Of a DNA stretch of 64,000 nt, positions 55,207 to 63,963 are shown piece after piece. The stretch spans positions 290,336-354,335 of the forward strand of contig JADJZR010000002.1 of assembly GCA_016715645.1 (NCBI GenBank), written 5' to 3'. Position numbers and translations under genes: made by a program. Within the stretch, counting starts at the first letter, position 1. Every line of letters starts with the position of its first letter. The DNA comes from Elusimicrobiota bacterium (GTDB lineage: Bacteria > Elusimicrobiota > Elusimicrobia > FEN-1173). Below the pieces are notes generated by a model. It ran no database searches. It saw nothing but the letters and a program-made list of their open reading frames with translations, and was not told the origin of the DNA.

Positions 55207-55989
55207 ATGGGATTGATGTTAAAGAAGTCATGGATGGTTGTGTTGGGATTAACAGTTGTTTGTGCCGGGATACTTTTTGCGGCTGAAATTCCGGTTGGAA
55301 AAAAGGTTCAAATTCAGTTAAAGACGGGGAATAAGATTGAAGGGGTCATAAAAGAAGTGAACAAAGACCAAACGGAAATCACTTTGGTCAATTTCAAAGA
55401 ACCCATCGAGCTGTCCGCGATTCAAAAGATTGTGATCCTCAAGGACCAGTCTGCTGTTCGGATCGAGGAGGAAGGAGACGGTCGAAAAACAACTGGAGCC
55501 ATGCATCGGCTTTCTCCCATTTCGATTGCTTTCGGGGGATCGGGTTCGTTTGGGCTTGAATTGGTTGGATATGAGTATATTGGAAAAAGCGGTTTGGCCC
55601 TTCGCGTGACCCCCTTAAGTATTTATGGGTTCACAGAAGACAAGCACGGAACCTTTAGGTATGGGAATACGACCTATCACACGACCTATACCAATACCAG
55701 CGCTTATTGGGCCCCCTTGTGGTTCAGAGGATATGCCCGCAAAATGTCTGAAAACTTCTGGCCGTATGCCGGGGCGACATTGGCTTATCATGCCTATGAA
55801 ACCGACCTGGGTGAAACTTTGCGGGACACATCGATTCGACCCGCCGTGGAATATGGTTTTGATTTTGGTGGAAAAACCGTTCGCGGGAACATCGGAGGAA
55901 AAACGTTCTTCGGCGAGGGCGGTGATGATAAGACCATCACACTGTTCAGCCTGGGTCTGAGCATTGGTTGGGAAGTCTACTCCAACTAA
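55207..55989 (+). CDS. Exported protein with Sm-like N-terminal segment and outer-membrane barrel-like C-terminus
   Basis: This 260-residue protein starts at ATG 55207 with CAAGGAG seven bases upstream. It has a signal peptide (WMVVLGLTVVCAGILFAAE). Residues ~25-80 look like a small beta-barrel strand set ('KVQIQLKTGNKIEGVIKEVN'), similar to the Sm/LSM-like segments found in other exported proteins. From residue ~100 on, alternating aromatic strands ('SGSFGLELVGYEYIG', 'YWAPLWFRGYARK') end in 'LFSLGLSIGWEVYSN', as in small outer-membrane barrels. The function is not known. A strong hairpin follows at 56007. Confidence 0.68.
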   Translation: MGLMLKKSWMVVLGLTVVCAGILFAAEIPVGKKVQIQLKTGNKIEGVIKEVNKDQTEITLVNFKEPIELSAIQKIVILKDQSAVRIEEEGDGRKTTGAMHRLSPISIAFGGSGSFGLELVGYEYIGKSGLALRVTPLSIYGFTEDKHGTFRYGNTTYHTTYTNTSAYWAPLWFRGYARKMSENFWPYAGATLAYHAYETDLGETLRDTSIRPAVEYGFDFGGKTVRGNIGGKTFFGEGGDDKTITLFSLGLSIGWEVYSN

Positions 55990-56006
55990 TTTTAATCCAC
56001 GGAGCG

Positions 56007-56048
56007 CACCCCCCTTTCCTTGTTCATCGGTAAAAGGGAAGGGGGGTG
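56007..56048. terminator. Strong stem-loop after the barrel-like gene
   Basis: CACCCCCCTTTCC pairs with GGGAAGGGGGGTG (13 pairs, one G-T) around a 16-base loop, 17 bases after the stop. No T-run follows, so it could be a terminator, an RNA-stabilising hairpin or a repeat. Confidence 0.5.
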
Positions 56049-56089
56049 TGAGGCCGAGGGGAAGTGTTTGAAAATATCGCCAAGGTCTT

Positions 56090-56329
56090 ATGTCGGAGGA
56101 CCTCATGGAGATGGGTAAAACCGCCTACAAGCATTTAGTGGCGGCGGTTGGGAAGATGCTGGAAGAAGGGAAAATGGCAGGTCAGCAAGCGGACAGTAGC
56201 CTGGCCAAAATTTATTGGAACATCGGCGACAAGCTGATGGAGGCCGGTTTAATCGGCACTCCGATGAAGAGTTCGGCCAAGGGCTTGCCGCTACGTTTTT
56301 TATTCAAATCTCAAGCTTTGCTGTGTTGA
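56090..56329 (+). pseudogene. N-terminal fragment of a DUF1016 (YhcG-like) protein
   Basis: 79 codons with 'YKHLVAAVGKMLEEGKMAGQ' and 'SLAKIYWNIGDKLMEAG', a helical pattern matching the start of DUF1016 proteins (PD-(D/E)XK nuclease-like, often near restriction systems). Family members have ~350 residues; here the helical start breaks off after ~58 residues and ends in unrelated sequence ('RFLFKSQALLC'). Starts ATG 56090 or 56105 are both possible, the latter preceded by GGAGGA. It is judged a relic. Confidence 0.6.
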
Positions 56330-56367
56330 TATGCGATGAATAAAATACCCTAAGGGGAATAAAAATC

Positions 56368-59118
56368 ATGCGACTCTGTTATAGATCTAAATCTTTGCCT
56401 TTATTGTCCCAACTTATCTTTCGTGTTTTAGAAAATAAAAACATGGGATTGTTGGTCCTTTTTCTATTGGCAGGCCTTGTGGGTTACTGTGAGGTGACAC
56501 CCTCTTTTGTTCTTGATAAATATATATTTAATGGTTCCAGAGGATGGGGTGGGGGGATCCAAGCCGTTGAGTTTGACAAAAACAGAGTCTATGTTGGAGG
56601 GGATTTTACCCACGTGGGGCCTCCAACAGGAAATGTTGCTATCATCAATACGAAAACGGGGCGCTTGTTTGCGGGATTTCCCGAAATGATGACTGGTAGG
56701 GTACAAACGTCTATTCCAGATGGTAATGGTGGCTGGTTTGTCATGACATCGAATGTAGGCGGGGATCTTTATTACATACTTCCAGATGGCAAAGTGAAAT
56801 CCAATTGGGGACAGTATATTGATAAATCTGTTTATTGTTTGGCGACACATGGGGATAAGGTCTTTCTGGGTGGGGACTTCGATGTTGTCGGCAAGTCTCC
56901 CCGGAGAGGTTTTGCGGTGGTGTCTAAATTGGATGGTTCCTTAGACGACTGGACTCCGTTAACAGACACCACTGTTAATACCATGACCATTGATGGAGAT
57001 GATCTCTACGTAGCAGAGATGACTAAGAGATCTACAATTTACAAAATCCACATACCCGATAGATCAGTCAAAGCAATAGTTTCTTGTCCTGGGTTCGTTA
57101 AAAAAATTGCGGTTAAAAACAATAAACTTTACTTTGCCTGGGGTTTGGCATTCAATTTTGGTCAGAAGGATCAATTGGATGTTCTCGATTTATCAGACAA
57201 CCAAACACGTTATCAGATCGTGCAAACGGATGATGGGATTCGAGATTTCGAAATACAAGAGGATAAATTATTTCTGTGTGGGCGCTTTTCAGTTATCAAT
57301 GGACATAAGAGGACGGGTTTTGCGGCTTACGATCTTAAAACAGGACAAATCCTTGGTATCAATCTGACCCTTAAAGGTCAATTTACCGTTGATGTATTTG
57401 GAGTAGAAATAGACGGGGACCGTCTTGTTGTGGGGGGTGAATTCACAGAAGCGGGCGGGGAAAAAAGACATCATTTGGCTTCGTTCAACATTGGGACAGG
57501 TTTGGTCGAACCGTGGGACCCTGTGGCGAATAGAAATGTCACCACTCTTTCCATTAGCGGGGAGAACTTGATTCTGGGTGGTGAATTTTCTTCCGTAAAT
57601 GCCATTGATCGTGGGGGTCTTGCGGCTTTTTCTCTGACCACAGGGCTTTTGGAGCCCTGGGCGCCACAGACAAACGGGTCAGTTATCGACCTGAATTTGT
57701 CTAATGGAAAGCTGTATGCGGCCGGTAAGTTTTCACTGGTTAATGGTATTGAGCGGAATAATTTGGCTTCTTTTGCTTTGACACGTGACGGGGAGATGAC
57801 CTCGTGGGCCCCCAAAACCGATGGAGAAGTGACTCAAGTCTTGCCAAACGGAGAGATGATCTACTTTTGTGGAAAGTTTAATAATGTCAATAGTCAATCA
57901 AAGCCCTTCCTTGCCGCTATGGATGAGCGGGGTAATTTAAGCCCCTGGAATCCAGAACCAGACAAAGAAGTGACGGCGCTGGGAATCAACAAGGGTGTCC
58001 TTTTTGTCGGAGGTCTGTTTTCAAAAATAGGGACATCCTACAGGAACCATTTAGCCGCTTTCGATCTAACGGATTACACGTTGGTGGATAGGGGATTAAA
58101 TCCAGGTTTGTGGGGTAATGACAGGTTCGAAGTGAATCAATTTGCTTTCGATGGGGATGACCTTTATGCGGGAGGATATTTTGGAGACACTTTTTCCCGG
58201 AAAAATGGGGTTTTTCAACTCCATTGGGGTACAAATTCATTCGGGAATTGGAGTCAAACTTTTGATAACGATGTAAATGGGCTTTGCTCGTCAGGGGGCC
58301 AGCTTTATGTGTATGGGGAATTTCAATTACTTGCTAAACCGGGCGGGGGTAGACGGATTACCCGGTTTGATATCCCCTCCGGCAAATTAAATGGGTGGGC
58401 TCCTGAGCCCAATATATGGGTAGAGGATGTCGTGATTAAGGATGGACTACTGATAATGGGAGGTCCATTTTTCAAGGTAGGAGGAAATAACCGGGCCTAT
58501 GGATTGGCGGGTTACCGCGTGCCACCGGAGAAAATTCAATCATTTGAAATGGTGAACGTCTCGCGATCTTCGATCGGGGTCAAATGGGCCCCAATTGCGG
58601 GAGCGACCCATTACACCTTATCGGCATCTACAGAATCCGATAAGACCTCTAACTTTTATTATTCAACAACAACGACAAATACCGAATTTTCTCTTGGGGA
58701 ATTGGAGGCGAACCAAACATACCAGGTGTATTTAAATTCCTGCAACCAGGGTGGATGCTCCTCTTTTGTTCCTGTTGGATCCACAACCACACCTGTTGCG
58801 GTTCCAATATTTAAATTCAATTCCTTGTCTTCAGGTTCTATTCGCATAAACATAGATCCTAATGGGAACAAGATCGGAACTGTATATATTGTGGATCAGG
58901 CTCTCGATGGATCAAATGATTTCCAAACTGTTTTGACAACAAGTTCTTTGACCATATCTATTGACGGTCTCGAAAAGAGAAAAAGATATTCCTTTTCTGT
59001 CCGGGCTGTATCTTTGGGGGGAGAATACTCTGATCCGGCGGTCATCAGTGGGGTTTGGGCCTCTCCTTCATCCCCCGGATTTTGGAGAGATTACGGAGAT
59101 TTCGGATTCTGTTGTTAA
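56368..59118 (+). CDS. Secreted beta-propeller/fibronectin-III protein, N-terminal part (frameshifted)
   Basis: An N-terminal membrane signal (NKMGLLVLFLLAGLVGYC-like, residues ~30-46) is followed by many ~40-60-residue units of the DUF5122 beta-propeller style ('VYVGGDFTHVG', 'LILGGEFSSVNAIDRGGLAA', 'LYAAGKFSLVNGIERNNLAS') to residue ~715. Two fibronectin-III-like domains follow (from 'SFEMVNVSRSSIGVKWAPIA'). Family sequence stops at the CCCCC run 59072-59076; with four Cs it continues as 'ASPSSPDFGEITEISDS' in the frame of the next part. The whole would be ~1,170 residues. Probably cell-surface or released; binding target unknown. Confidence 0.8.
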   Translation: MRLCYRSKSLPLLSQLIFRVLENKNMGLLVLFLLAGLVGYCEVTPSFVLDKYIFNGSRGWGGGIQAVEFDKNRVYVGGDFTHVGPPTGNVAIINTKTGRLFAGFPEMMTGRVQTSIPDGNGGWFVMTSNVGGDLYYILPDGKVKSNWGQYIDKSVYCLATHGDKVFLGGDFDVVGKSPRRGFAVVSKLDGSLDDWTPLTDTTVNTMTIDGDDLYVAEMTKRSTIYKIHIPDRSVKAIVSCPGFVKKIAVKNNKLYFAWGLAFNFGQKDQLDVLDLSDNQTRYQIVQTDDGIRDFEIQEDKLFLCGRFSVINGHKRTGFAAYDLKTGQILGINLTLKGQFTVDVFGVEIDGDRLVVGGEFTEAGGEKRHHLASFNIGTGLVEPWDPVANRNVTTLSISGENLILGGEFSSVNAIDRGGLAAFSLTTGLLEPWAPQTNGSVIDLNLSNGKLYAAGKFSLVNGIERNNLASFALTRDGEMTSWAPKTDGEVTQVLPNGEMIYFCGKFNNVNSQSKPFLAAMDERGNLSPWNPEPDKEVTALGINKGVLFVGGLFSKIGTSYRNHLAAFDLTDYTLVDRGLNPGLWGNDRFEVNQFAFDGDDLYAGGYFGDTFSRKNGVFQLHWGTNSFGNWSQTFDNDVNGLCSSGGQLYVYGEFQLLAKPGGGRRITRFDIPSGKLNGWAPEPNIWVEDVVIKDGLLIMGGPFFKVGGNNRAYGLAGYRVPPEKIQSFEMVNVSRSSIGVKWAPIAGATHYTLSASTESDKTSNFYYSTTTTNTEFSLGELEANQTYQVYLNSCNQGGCSSFVPVGSTTTPVAVPIFKFNSLSSGSIRINIDPNGNKIGTVYIVDQALDGSNDFQTVLTTSSLTISIDGLEKRKRYSFSVRAVSLGGEYSDPAVISGVWASPSSPGFWRDYGDFGFCC

Positions 59119-59881
59119 GGGGACCTGGACCGCATCGAATAGTGCAGATCGATACTTGTTTTTTGCCTCAACCAACTCATCGCCGGCGCCTTATTTAATC
59201 GCCTTATCAACAATGACTTTTTCGAATGAAGGATCATTGTCATCGCTTACTCCAAACACTCGATACCAGTTCTGGGTCAAGGCCTGTGACCAGGACGCCT
59301 GTTCCGATTCCAAGAGCATTGGCAATGAAACTACTTTAGCCGCAGTTCCTCAACTCTCTTTCCATCGCGTGGACAACAGATCAGTGCAATTGTTGATTCT
59401 AAATAATGGGAACCCTATTGGGACTCATTACTTGGTGGAGAAGTGCATTAATGGAAAAGATTTCTTACCTGTTCATCTTGGCCCGGATCTCAATATCGCA
59501 ATGGAAATTTTAGAAAATGGCACTTCGCCATTTTTTGTTCGTGCTAAAGCTAAGAATGACGTAGGTGTTTTTTCCCTTTATTCCCCGATCGTACAAATTG
59601 ACTTAATGGTTAATCCACCGAACGAAGTTCGTATCTATCCTGTTCCAATCAGAACGGGTCGGGGCGAAAACAGATTAACCATTGAACACGTGTCTCCCGG
59701 AACTGAAGTAAAAATATACACTTCCAATGGAAAAATCGTTCGCTCCATAATTGCCACATCAAATAGATCCGAATGGGATTTGACTAATGACACAGGTGAA
59801 CCCGTGGGCAGTGGTGTTTACTTTGTCTTACTTGATGGATCTGGCGAAAAGAAAACATTTAAGGTGGTGATTCAACGATGA
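59075..59881 (+). CDS. Secreted propeller/fibronectin-III protein, C-terminal part with type-9-secretion-like tail
   Basis: This continues the previous protein in the +1 frame. It holds two more fibronectin-III-like units ('VVKGTWTASNSADRYLFFAS', 'GTHYLVEKCINGKDFLPV') and a C-terminal ~80-residue sorting-domain-like end: 'VRIYPVPIRTGRGENRLTIE', then 'VKIYTSNGKIVRSI', 'SGVYFVLLDGSG' and the final KTFKVVIQR. The order (yPnP start, 'v.iy...G..v', 'W....d..G..v.sGvYf') is that of Por-secretion tails. The gene stops at TGA 59879-59881 and overlaps the PorV-like start (59878). Confidence 0.72.
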   Translation, partial: PDFGEITEISDSVVKGTWTASNSADRYLFFASTNSSPAPYLIALSTMTFSNEGSLSSLTPNTRYQFWVKACDQDACSDSKSIGNETTLAAVPQLSFHRVDNRSVQLLILNNGNPIGTHYLVEKCINGKDFLPVHLGPDLNIAMEILENGTSPFFVRAKAKNDVGVFSLYSPIVQIDLMVNPPNEVRIYPVPIRTGRGENRLTIEHVSPGTEVKIYTSNGKIVRSIIATSNRSEWDLTNDTGEPVGSGVYFVLLDGSGEKKTFKVVIQR

Positions 59882-60783
59882 AACGGATATCTCTGATTGC
59901 GTTAAGCATTGGTTTTTGTTGGGCAACGGTCCAGGCGGCGGGGACTACCGCGGGGGAATTTCTGACTTTGGGCGCGGGAGCGCGAATTCCAGCGTTGGGT
60001 GGGGCTGGGGTGGCGTTGGCGGACGATGCCACGTCCCTGTATTACAACCCGGCGGCCATGACCCTTGTTAAGAGTCAGTCGGTGGTTCTGTTGCACACGG
60101 CTTACTTGGATTCGAGTTATTTTAGCCAGGGGGCTTATGTGCGCAAATTGGGATCCAAGGGGAGTTTGGGGGCGAACCTTCATTACTTCAACGCCGGGTC
60201 CATTGATAGCACGGACGTCTCCGGCGCCGCGGCGGGGTCCTTGACGCCGGACGACGTGGCCATGACGGTGGGGTATGGGCGACAGTTGGGACCTGTTTCT
60301 GTTGGCGCTGGCGTTAAATACGTGAAATCCAAGTTGGTGGACACCGCTTCCACGTGGGCCTTGGACCTAGGCCTATTGAGCCAGGGCTTTTTAGGTGACC
60401 GCTTGAGGGTGGGGGGATCCATCACCAACCTGGGGAGCGGGTTGAAATACGAATCCGAAGAAGAAGACTTGCCCACGACCATCAAGGGCGGCGCGGCGTA
60501 TCAGATGTCGAAACGAGTGGCGTTCGCCTTGGACGCGGCGTTTCCGAAAGATGAAGACGCCTATGTGATGGGAGGAGCGGAATACGAGATGCCCATCGCC
60601 ACCGATTGGAGCGCCGCCGGGCGGGTGGGATACAACACCGGCACGGCCGGTGACGTGAGCGGGTTGACCGGCGTCACGTTCGGCGCGGGGTTGACCCGAA
60701 AAAGCATGAACATCGATTATTCCCTGGTTCCCCAAGGCGACCTGGGCATGACACACTGGATTTCGTTGGGGCATGATTTCTAA
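59878..60783 (+). CDS. PorV/PorQ-family outer-membrane protein, copy 1
   Basis: This 301-residue protein begins with a signal peptide (MKRISLIALSIGFCWATVQA, cleavage after AxA) and 'GTTAGEFLTLGAGARIPALGGAGVA...LYYNPAAM', the recognisable start of PorV/PorQ/UPF0164 14-strand barrels of the FadL superfamily. Strands run to the C-terminal 'MTHWISLGHDF', typical of outer-membrane insertion. In Bacteroidota PorV carries type-9 cargo to the attachment or release step; by analogy this protein may handle the tailed cargo encoded just before it. The ATGA overlap couples translation. No assembly-type lesion here. A stem-loop follows at 60796. Confidence 0.85.
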   Translation: MKRISLIALSIGFCWATVQAAGTTAGEFLTLGAGARIPALGGAGVALADDATSLYYNPAAMTLVKSQSVVLLHTAYLDSSYFSQGAYVRKLGSKGSLGANLHYFNAGSIDSTDVSGAAAGSLTPDDVAMTVGYGRQLGPVSVGAGVKYVKSKLVDTASTWALDLGLLSQGFLGDRLRVGGSITNLGSGLKYESEEEDLPTTIKGGAAYQMSKRVAFALDAAFPKDEDAYVMGGAEYEMPIATDWSAAGRVGYNTGTAGDVSGLTGVTFGAGLTRKSMNIDYSLVPQGDLGMTHWISLGHDF

Positions 60784-60795
60784 ACCCGTCCACTT

Positions 60796-60831
60796 CACCC
60801 GTCTTCCCTGAAGTATCAGGGAAGGCGGGTG
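60796..60831. terminator. Stem-loop after PorV-like copy 1
   Basis: CACCCGTCTTCCCTGA pairs with TCAGGGAAGGCGGGTG (16 pairs, one G-T) around AGTA, beginning 13 bases after the stop. It has no T-run, so factor-independent termination is not certain. Confidence 0.55.
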
Positions 60832-60960
60832 CGCCGCTGGAACAGCGGGCGCGTTCTCCGAAAATATTTCGGACAGACGTTTGGGCTGGGCATTTGTCTA
60901 GCGGGAAGTGATAATAACGGGATCGATAGTGAGCAATCGCTCCTTAATGGAGATACTTTA

Positions 60961-62624
60961 ATGAGGAACAAACGAATTAACAATAGTATTATAAACAACG
61001 GGGGGTCTTCAAACACATCCTTTTTTAGGAAAATTTTTATCTTTGGATTATTTTTATTGCCCGCCTTTTTTAGCAACCCAGGCTGGGGACTTAATTATTT
61101 CACAAGCGCGACCTATGGGCTAACGGAGTGGAAAACGGGAAATTCGCTGTTGTTGATCAGGAAGGAAACATCTTTGTTGCAGGATATCTTTACAGTGATA
61201 ATTCATACAAATTTTCAATAGTCAAATTTAATCCCCAGTTAATCTTCAGTTCATCTTTTACTATCGGAACTGCAGACGGGTTGAATTACGCTAATGCCAT
61301 TGCTTTAGACTCAACAGGGAATGTTTTTGCGACCGGATTCATTAAAAACCCAGACACAAGTTTTAACAACCTATTTGTGGTGAAACTCACCAATGAACTT
61401 GTTTTGATTTCTTCTTTTACGAAAATCCCACCCGTCGGATGGCAAGGTCAAGGGACGGGGTTCAGGACATCAGATGAGTCTTTACTGGCAGGATATCAGC
61501 CCACAGGGATGGGGCACACTCCTTGAAGGGCAGGATTTATAGGCCATTTTGACCAGACCCCAGTTTTATTGGATTCAGCTATTGAGCACCACTTGAAGGC
61601 CAGGCATCCTTACTCGCGGGGGGAGATGGGCATGTGTAAAAAGGGCAACACAGCAAGGAAAAGTTTGGTTAGGGAAATATACTTCCACATTGGACCTACT
61701 TTCATCGACAGCTATCCCCACAATCAATCTTCCAGACCACTCAAACGCAGCACTTGGCATGGATCAAAACGAAAATGTATTTATTTCAGGAACTATTAAC
61801 AATATGGCTTGGCTAGGAAAATTCGACTCTTCTCTGGTTTTGATTTCTTCAATATCTGAACCAACCGCCTCTATTTCCAATCTTTGGCTATCTTACAGGA
61901 CAGTTCCATTGTTGCTGCGGAAGACGACAAATCGATAATTTATAAATTTTCTCCAAATTTATCTTTAATTTACGCCTCGAATGGATTTGGAGATGTGCGA
62001 GGGCTTGCCTCGGATTTGTCAGGAAATATCTTTGCCTCTGGCTATAGGCTATCACTCATGTCTCTTTCGAAACATCCACCTCTGGTTGCCCCGTCTTCGT
62101 TCAATGGAATTGCCTTATCATCTACGTCGATTCGGTGGTCTTGGACAGATGTGGTTGGAGAATCATCTTATCAAGTTTTCTCCAACACAGGAGAGGCCCT
62201 CTCTGAAGACCTCTCTGCCAACACTCTCTTTTGGATAGAAAATGGGTTGTTGCCCAACACAAGCTATACTGGATATGTTGTCTCAAAAGAAGGGCTGGAA
62301 TCCCATGAATCGATGGCAAATGCCGTGGTTACTTTAGGTTTAGTTCCAATAATAACGACCCCGGAAACCCCGATCGCTTTCCCGAACCCGTTTCGGCCGG
62401 GGAAGGGGCACACGGCTATGTCGATCGATAACTTGCCGGAAACGGGGACGTTGAAACTGTTTACCCTTAAAGGCGAACTGGTGCGGGAAATCCCGGTGGC
62501 GGCGGGAAGTGCTTCGTGGGATGTTAAAAATACGGCGGGGGAATCTGTCTCCAGCGGTGTTTATTTTGGCGTGGTGGATGGGCAAGACAGTGACAAAACC
62601 TTTAAGGTGGTGATTCAACGATGA
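60961..62624 (+). pseudogene. Secreted repeat/fibronectin-III protein with type-9-like tail, several frame breaks
   Basis: Starting at ATG 60961: signal or anchor region ('KIFIFGLFLLPAFFSNPGWG'), then units of the type 'V.FNPQLIFSSSF', 'LDSTGNVFATGFIKNP', 'WLGKFDSSLVLISS' (propeller-like), then a fibronectin-III unit ('TSIRWSWTDVVGESSYQVFS') and a sorting-like tail ('IAFPNPFRPGKGH...SGVYFGVVDG...KTFKVVIQR'). Breaks: one G missing at GGG 61117-61119; TGA at 61524 and a disordered stretch to ~61650; a shift near 61885. The last ~245 codons (from ~61884) are open and carry the tail. The stop overlaps PorV-like copy 2. With corrections it would have ~555 residues. Confidence 0.72.
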
Positions 62625-63526
62625 AACGGATATCCCTGATTGCGTTAAGTATTTGTTTTTGTTGGACGATGGGCCGGGCGGCGGGGACTACCGCGGGGGA
62701 GTTTCTCACCTTGGGTGCGGGTGCGCGCATTCCGGCGTTGGGGGGGGCTGGGGTGGCGTTGGTGGACGATGCCACGTCCTTGTATTACAACCCGGCGGCC
62801 ATGACCCAGGTTAAAAGTCAGTCGGTGGTTCTGTTGCACACGGCTTACTTGGATTCCAGTTATTTTAGCCAGGGGGCCTACGTGCGCAACCTGGGAGCCA
62901 AGGGGAGTTTGGGGGCGAACCTTCATTACTTCAATTCCGGGTCCATTGATAGCACGGACACCTCCGGTGCGTCAGCGGGGTCTTTGACCCCGGACGACAT
63001 GGCCATGACGGTGGGGTATGGGCGTGCGCTGGGTCCTGTGAACGTGGGAGCTGGGTTGAAATATGTGAAGTCCAAGTTGGTGGACACCGCTTCCACCTGG
63101 GCTTTGGACCTGGGCGTATTGAGCCAAGGCTTTTTTGGTGACCGCTTGAGGGTGGCGGGATCCATCACCAATTTGGGGAACGGGTTAAAATACGATTCCG
63201 AAGAAGAAGACTTGCCCACGACCATCAAGGGCGGCGCGGCGTATCGGATGTCGAAGAGAGTGGCGTTCGCCTTGGACGCGGCGTTTCCGAAAGAGGAAGA
63301 CGCCTATGTGATGGGGGGAGCGGAATACGAGATGCCCATCGCCACCGATTGGAGCGCCGCCGGGCGGTTGGGATACAACACCGGCACGGCCGGTGACGTG
63401 AGCGGGTTGACCGGCGTCACGTTCGGCGCGGGGTTGACCCGCAAAGGCCTGGGCATCGATTATTCCCTGGTCCCCCAAGGCGACCTGGGCATGACCCACT
63501 GGATTTCCCTGGGGTTTGATTTTTAG
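62591..63526 (+). repeat. Duplicated cargo-tail/PorV block (partner at 59848-60783)
   Basis: Bases from the last codons of the cargo tail (ending TTTAAGGTGGTGATTCAACG) through the whole PorV-like gene are repeated 2,743 bases downstream with high identity, while the cargo bodies before them differ. The duplicated part therefore joins the end of the tail to the shuttle gene. Confidence 0.85.
62621..63526 (+). CDS. PorV/PorQ-family outer-membrane protein, copy 2
   Basis: This 301-residue paralogue of the gene at 59878 shows 28 differences in my alignment (about 91% identity), most of them in the signal peptide and loops. It has the same start (MKRISLIALS), the same 'GAGARIPALGGAGVA' and 'LYYNPAAM' motifs and the same aromatic end (THWISLGFDF). 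It is coupled by ATGA overlap to the tailed cargo gene before it, exactly as copy 1 is. Unlike its cargo gene it has no frame lesion, which suggests selection on it or a recent copy. Confidence 0.85.
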   Translation: MKRISLIALSICFCWTMGRAAGTTAGEFLTLGAGARIPALGGAGVALVDDATSLYYNPAAMTQVKSQSVVLLHTAYLDSSYFSQGAYVRNLGAKGSLGANLHYFNSGSIDSTDTSGASAGSLTPDDMAMTVGYGRALGPVNVGAGLKYVKSKLVDTASTWALDLGVLSQGFFGDRLRVAGSITNLGNGLKYDSEEEDLPTTIKGGAAYRMSKRVAFALDAAFPKEEDAYVMGGAEYEMPIATDWSAAGRLGYNTGTAGDVSGLTGVTFGAGLTRKGLGIDYSLVPQGDLGMTHWISLGFDF

Positions 63527-63619
63527 GAAAAGTGGGTTGGATTATGTCTAGATTGGGATACAGCTAGTTTTAATGATGATTTATTTATCGTTTCATTCTT
63601 ATTGTTTTAAAGAGGTTTT

Positions 63620-63925
63620 ATGGCCCTATATTCTTCTTTCTTGATGACTGGAATTATCGGGATATTTCTCGGGTTGGGGTTATTTATTTTAGGGATGTGG
63701 CTTAGGATGTCAGCCCAAAAATACGAGTTCAACAATATTTCTGATGGTGGCGTTGTGCGGTTTGATAGTTTCTGGGCGATGAAGGGGCACAACATGAAGA
63801 AGATTGTTTCTGGATTGATTCTGGTTGTTAGTTTTTTTGTATTGGTTTTTGGTGCGTCTGTTTTCGCGGGCAGCCAATTGCTTAAACACCAGCATAAATT
63901 GGAGGCCAAGTCTAAAAACCAGTAA
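63620..63925 (+). CDS. Small two-helix membrane protein
   Basis: This 101-residue protein starts at ATG 63620, with AAGAGG five bases upstream. Two membrane helices are clear: residues ~8-28 (LMTGIIGIFLGLGLFILGMWL) and ~62-82 (GLILVVSFFVLVFGASVFAG), joined by a ~33-residue polar loop, with a Lys-rich tail (KHQHKLEAKSKNQ). I do not recognise a family. It lies 93 bases after PorV-like copy 2 and could have its own promoter in the AT-rich spacer. Confidence 0.68.
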   Translation: MALYSSFLMTGIIGIFLGLGLFILGMWLRMSAQKYEFNNISDGGVVRFDSFWAMKGHNMKKIVSGLILVVSFFVLVFGASVFAGSQLLKHQHKLEAKSKNQ

Positions 63926-63963
63926 ATCCTACAGAAATTCCCCACCCCCGCTCATTTCCGTTA

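Noticed and set aside
61569..61799. Separate 76-codon gene between the two PorV-like modules
   Set aside because: Part of its frame matches the propeller pattern of the surrounding broken cargo gene ('GFIGHFDQTPVLLDSA'), so it is a fragment of that pseudogene.
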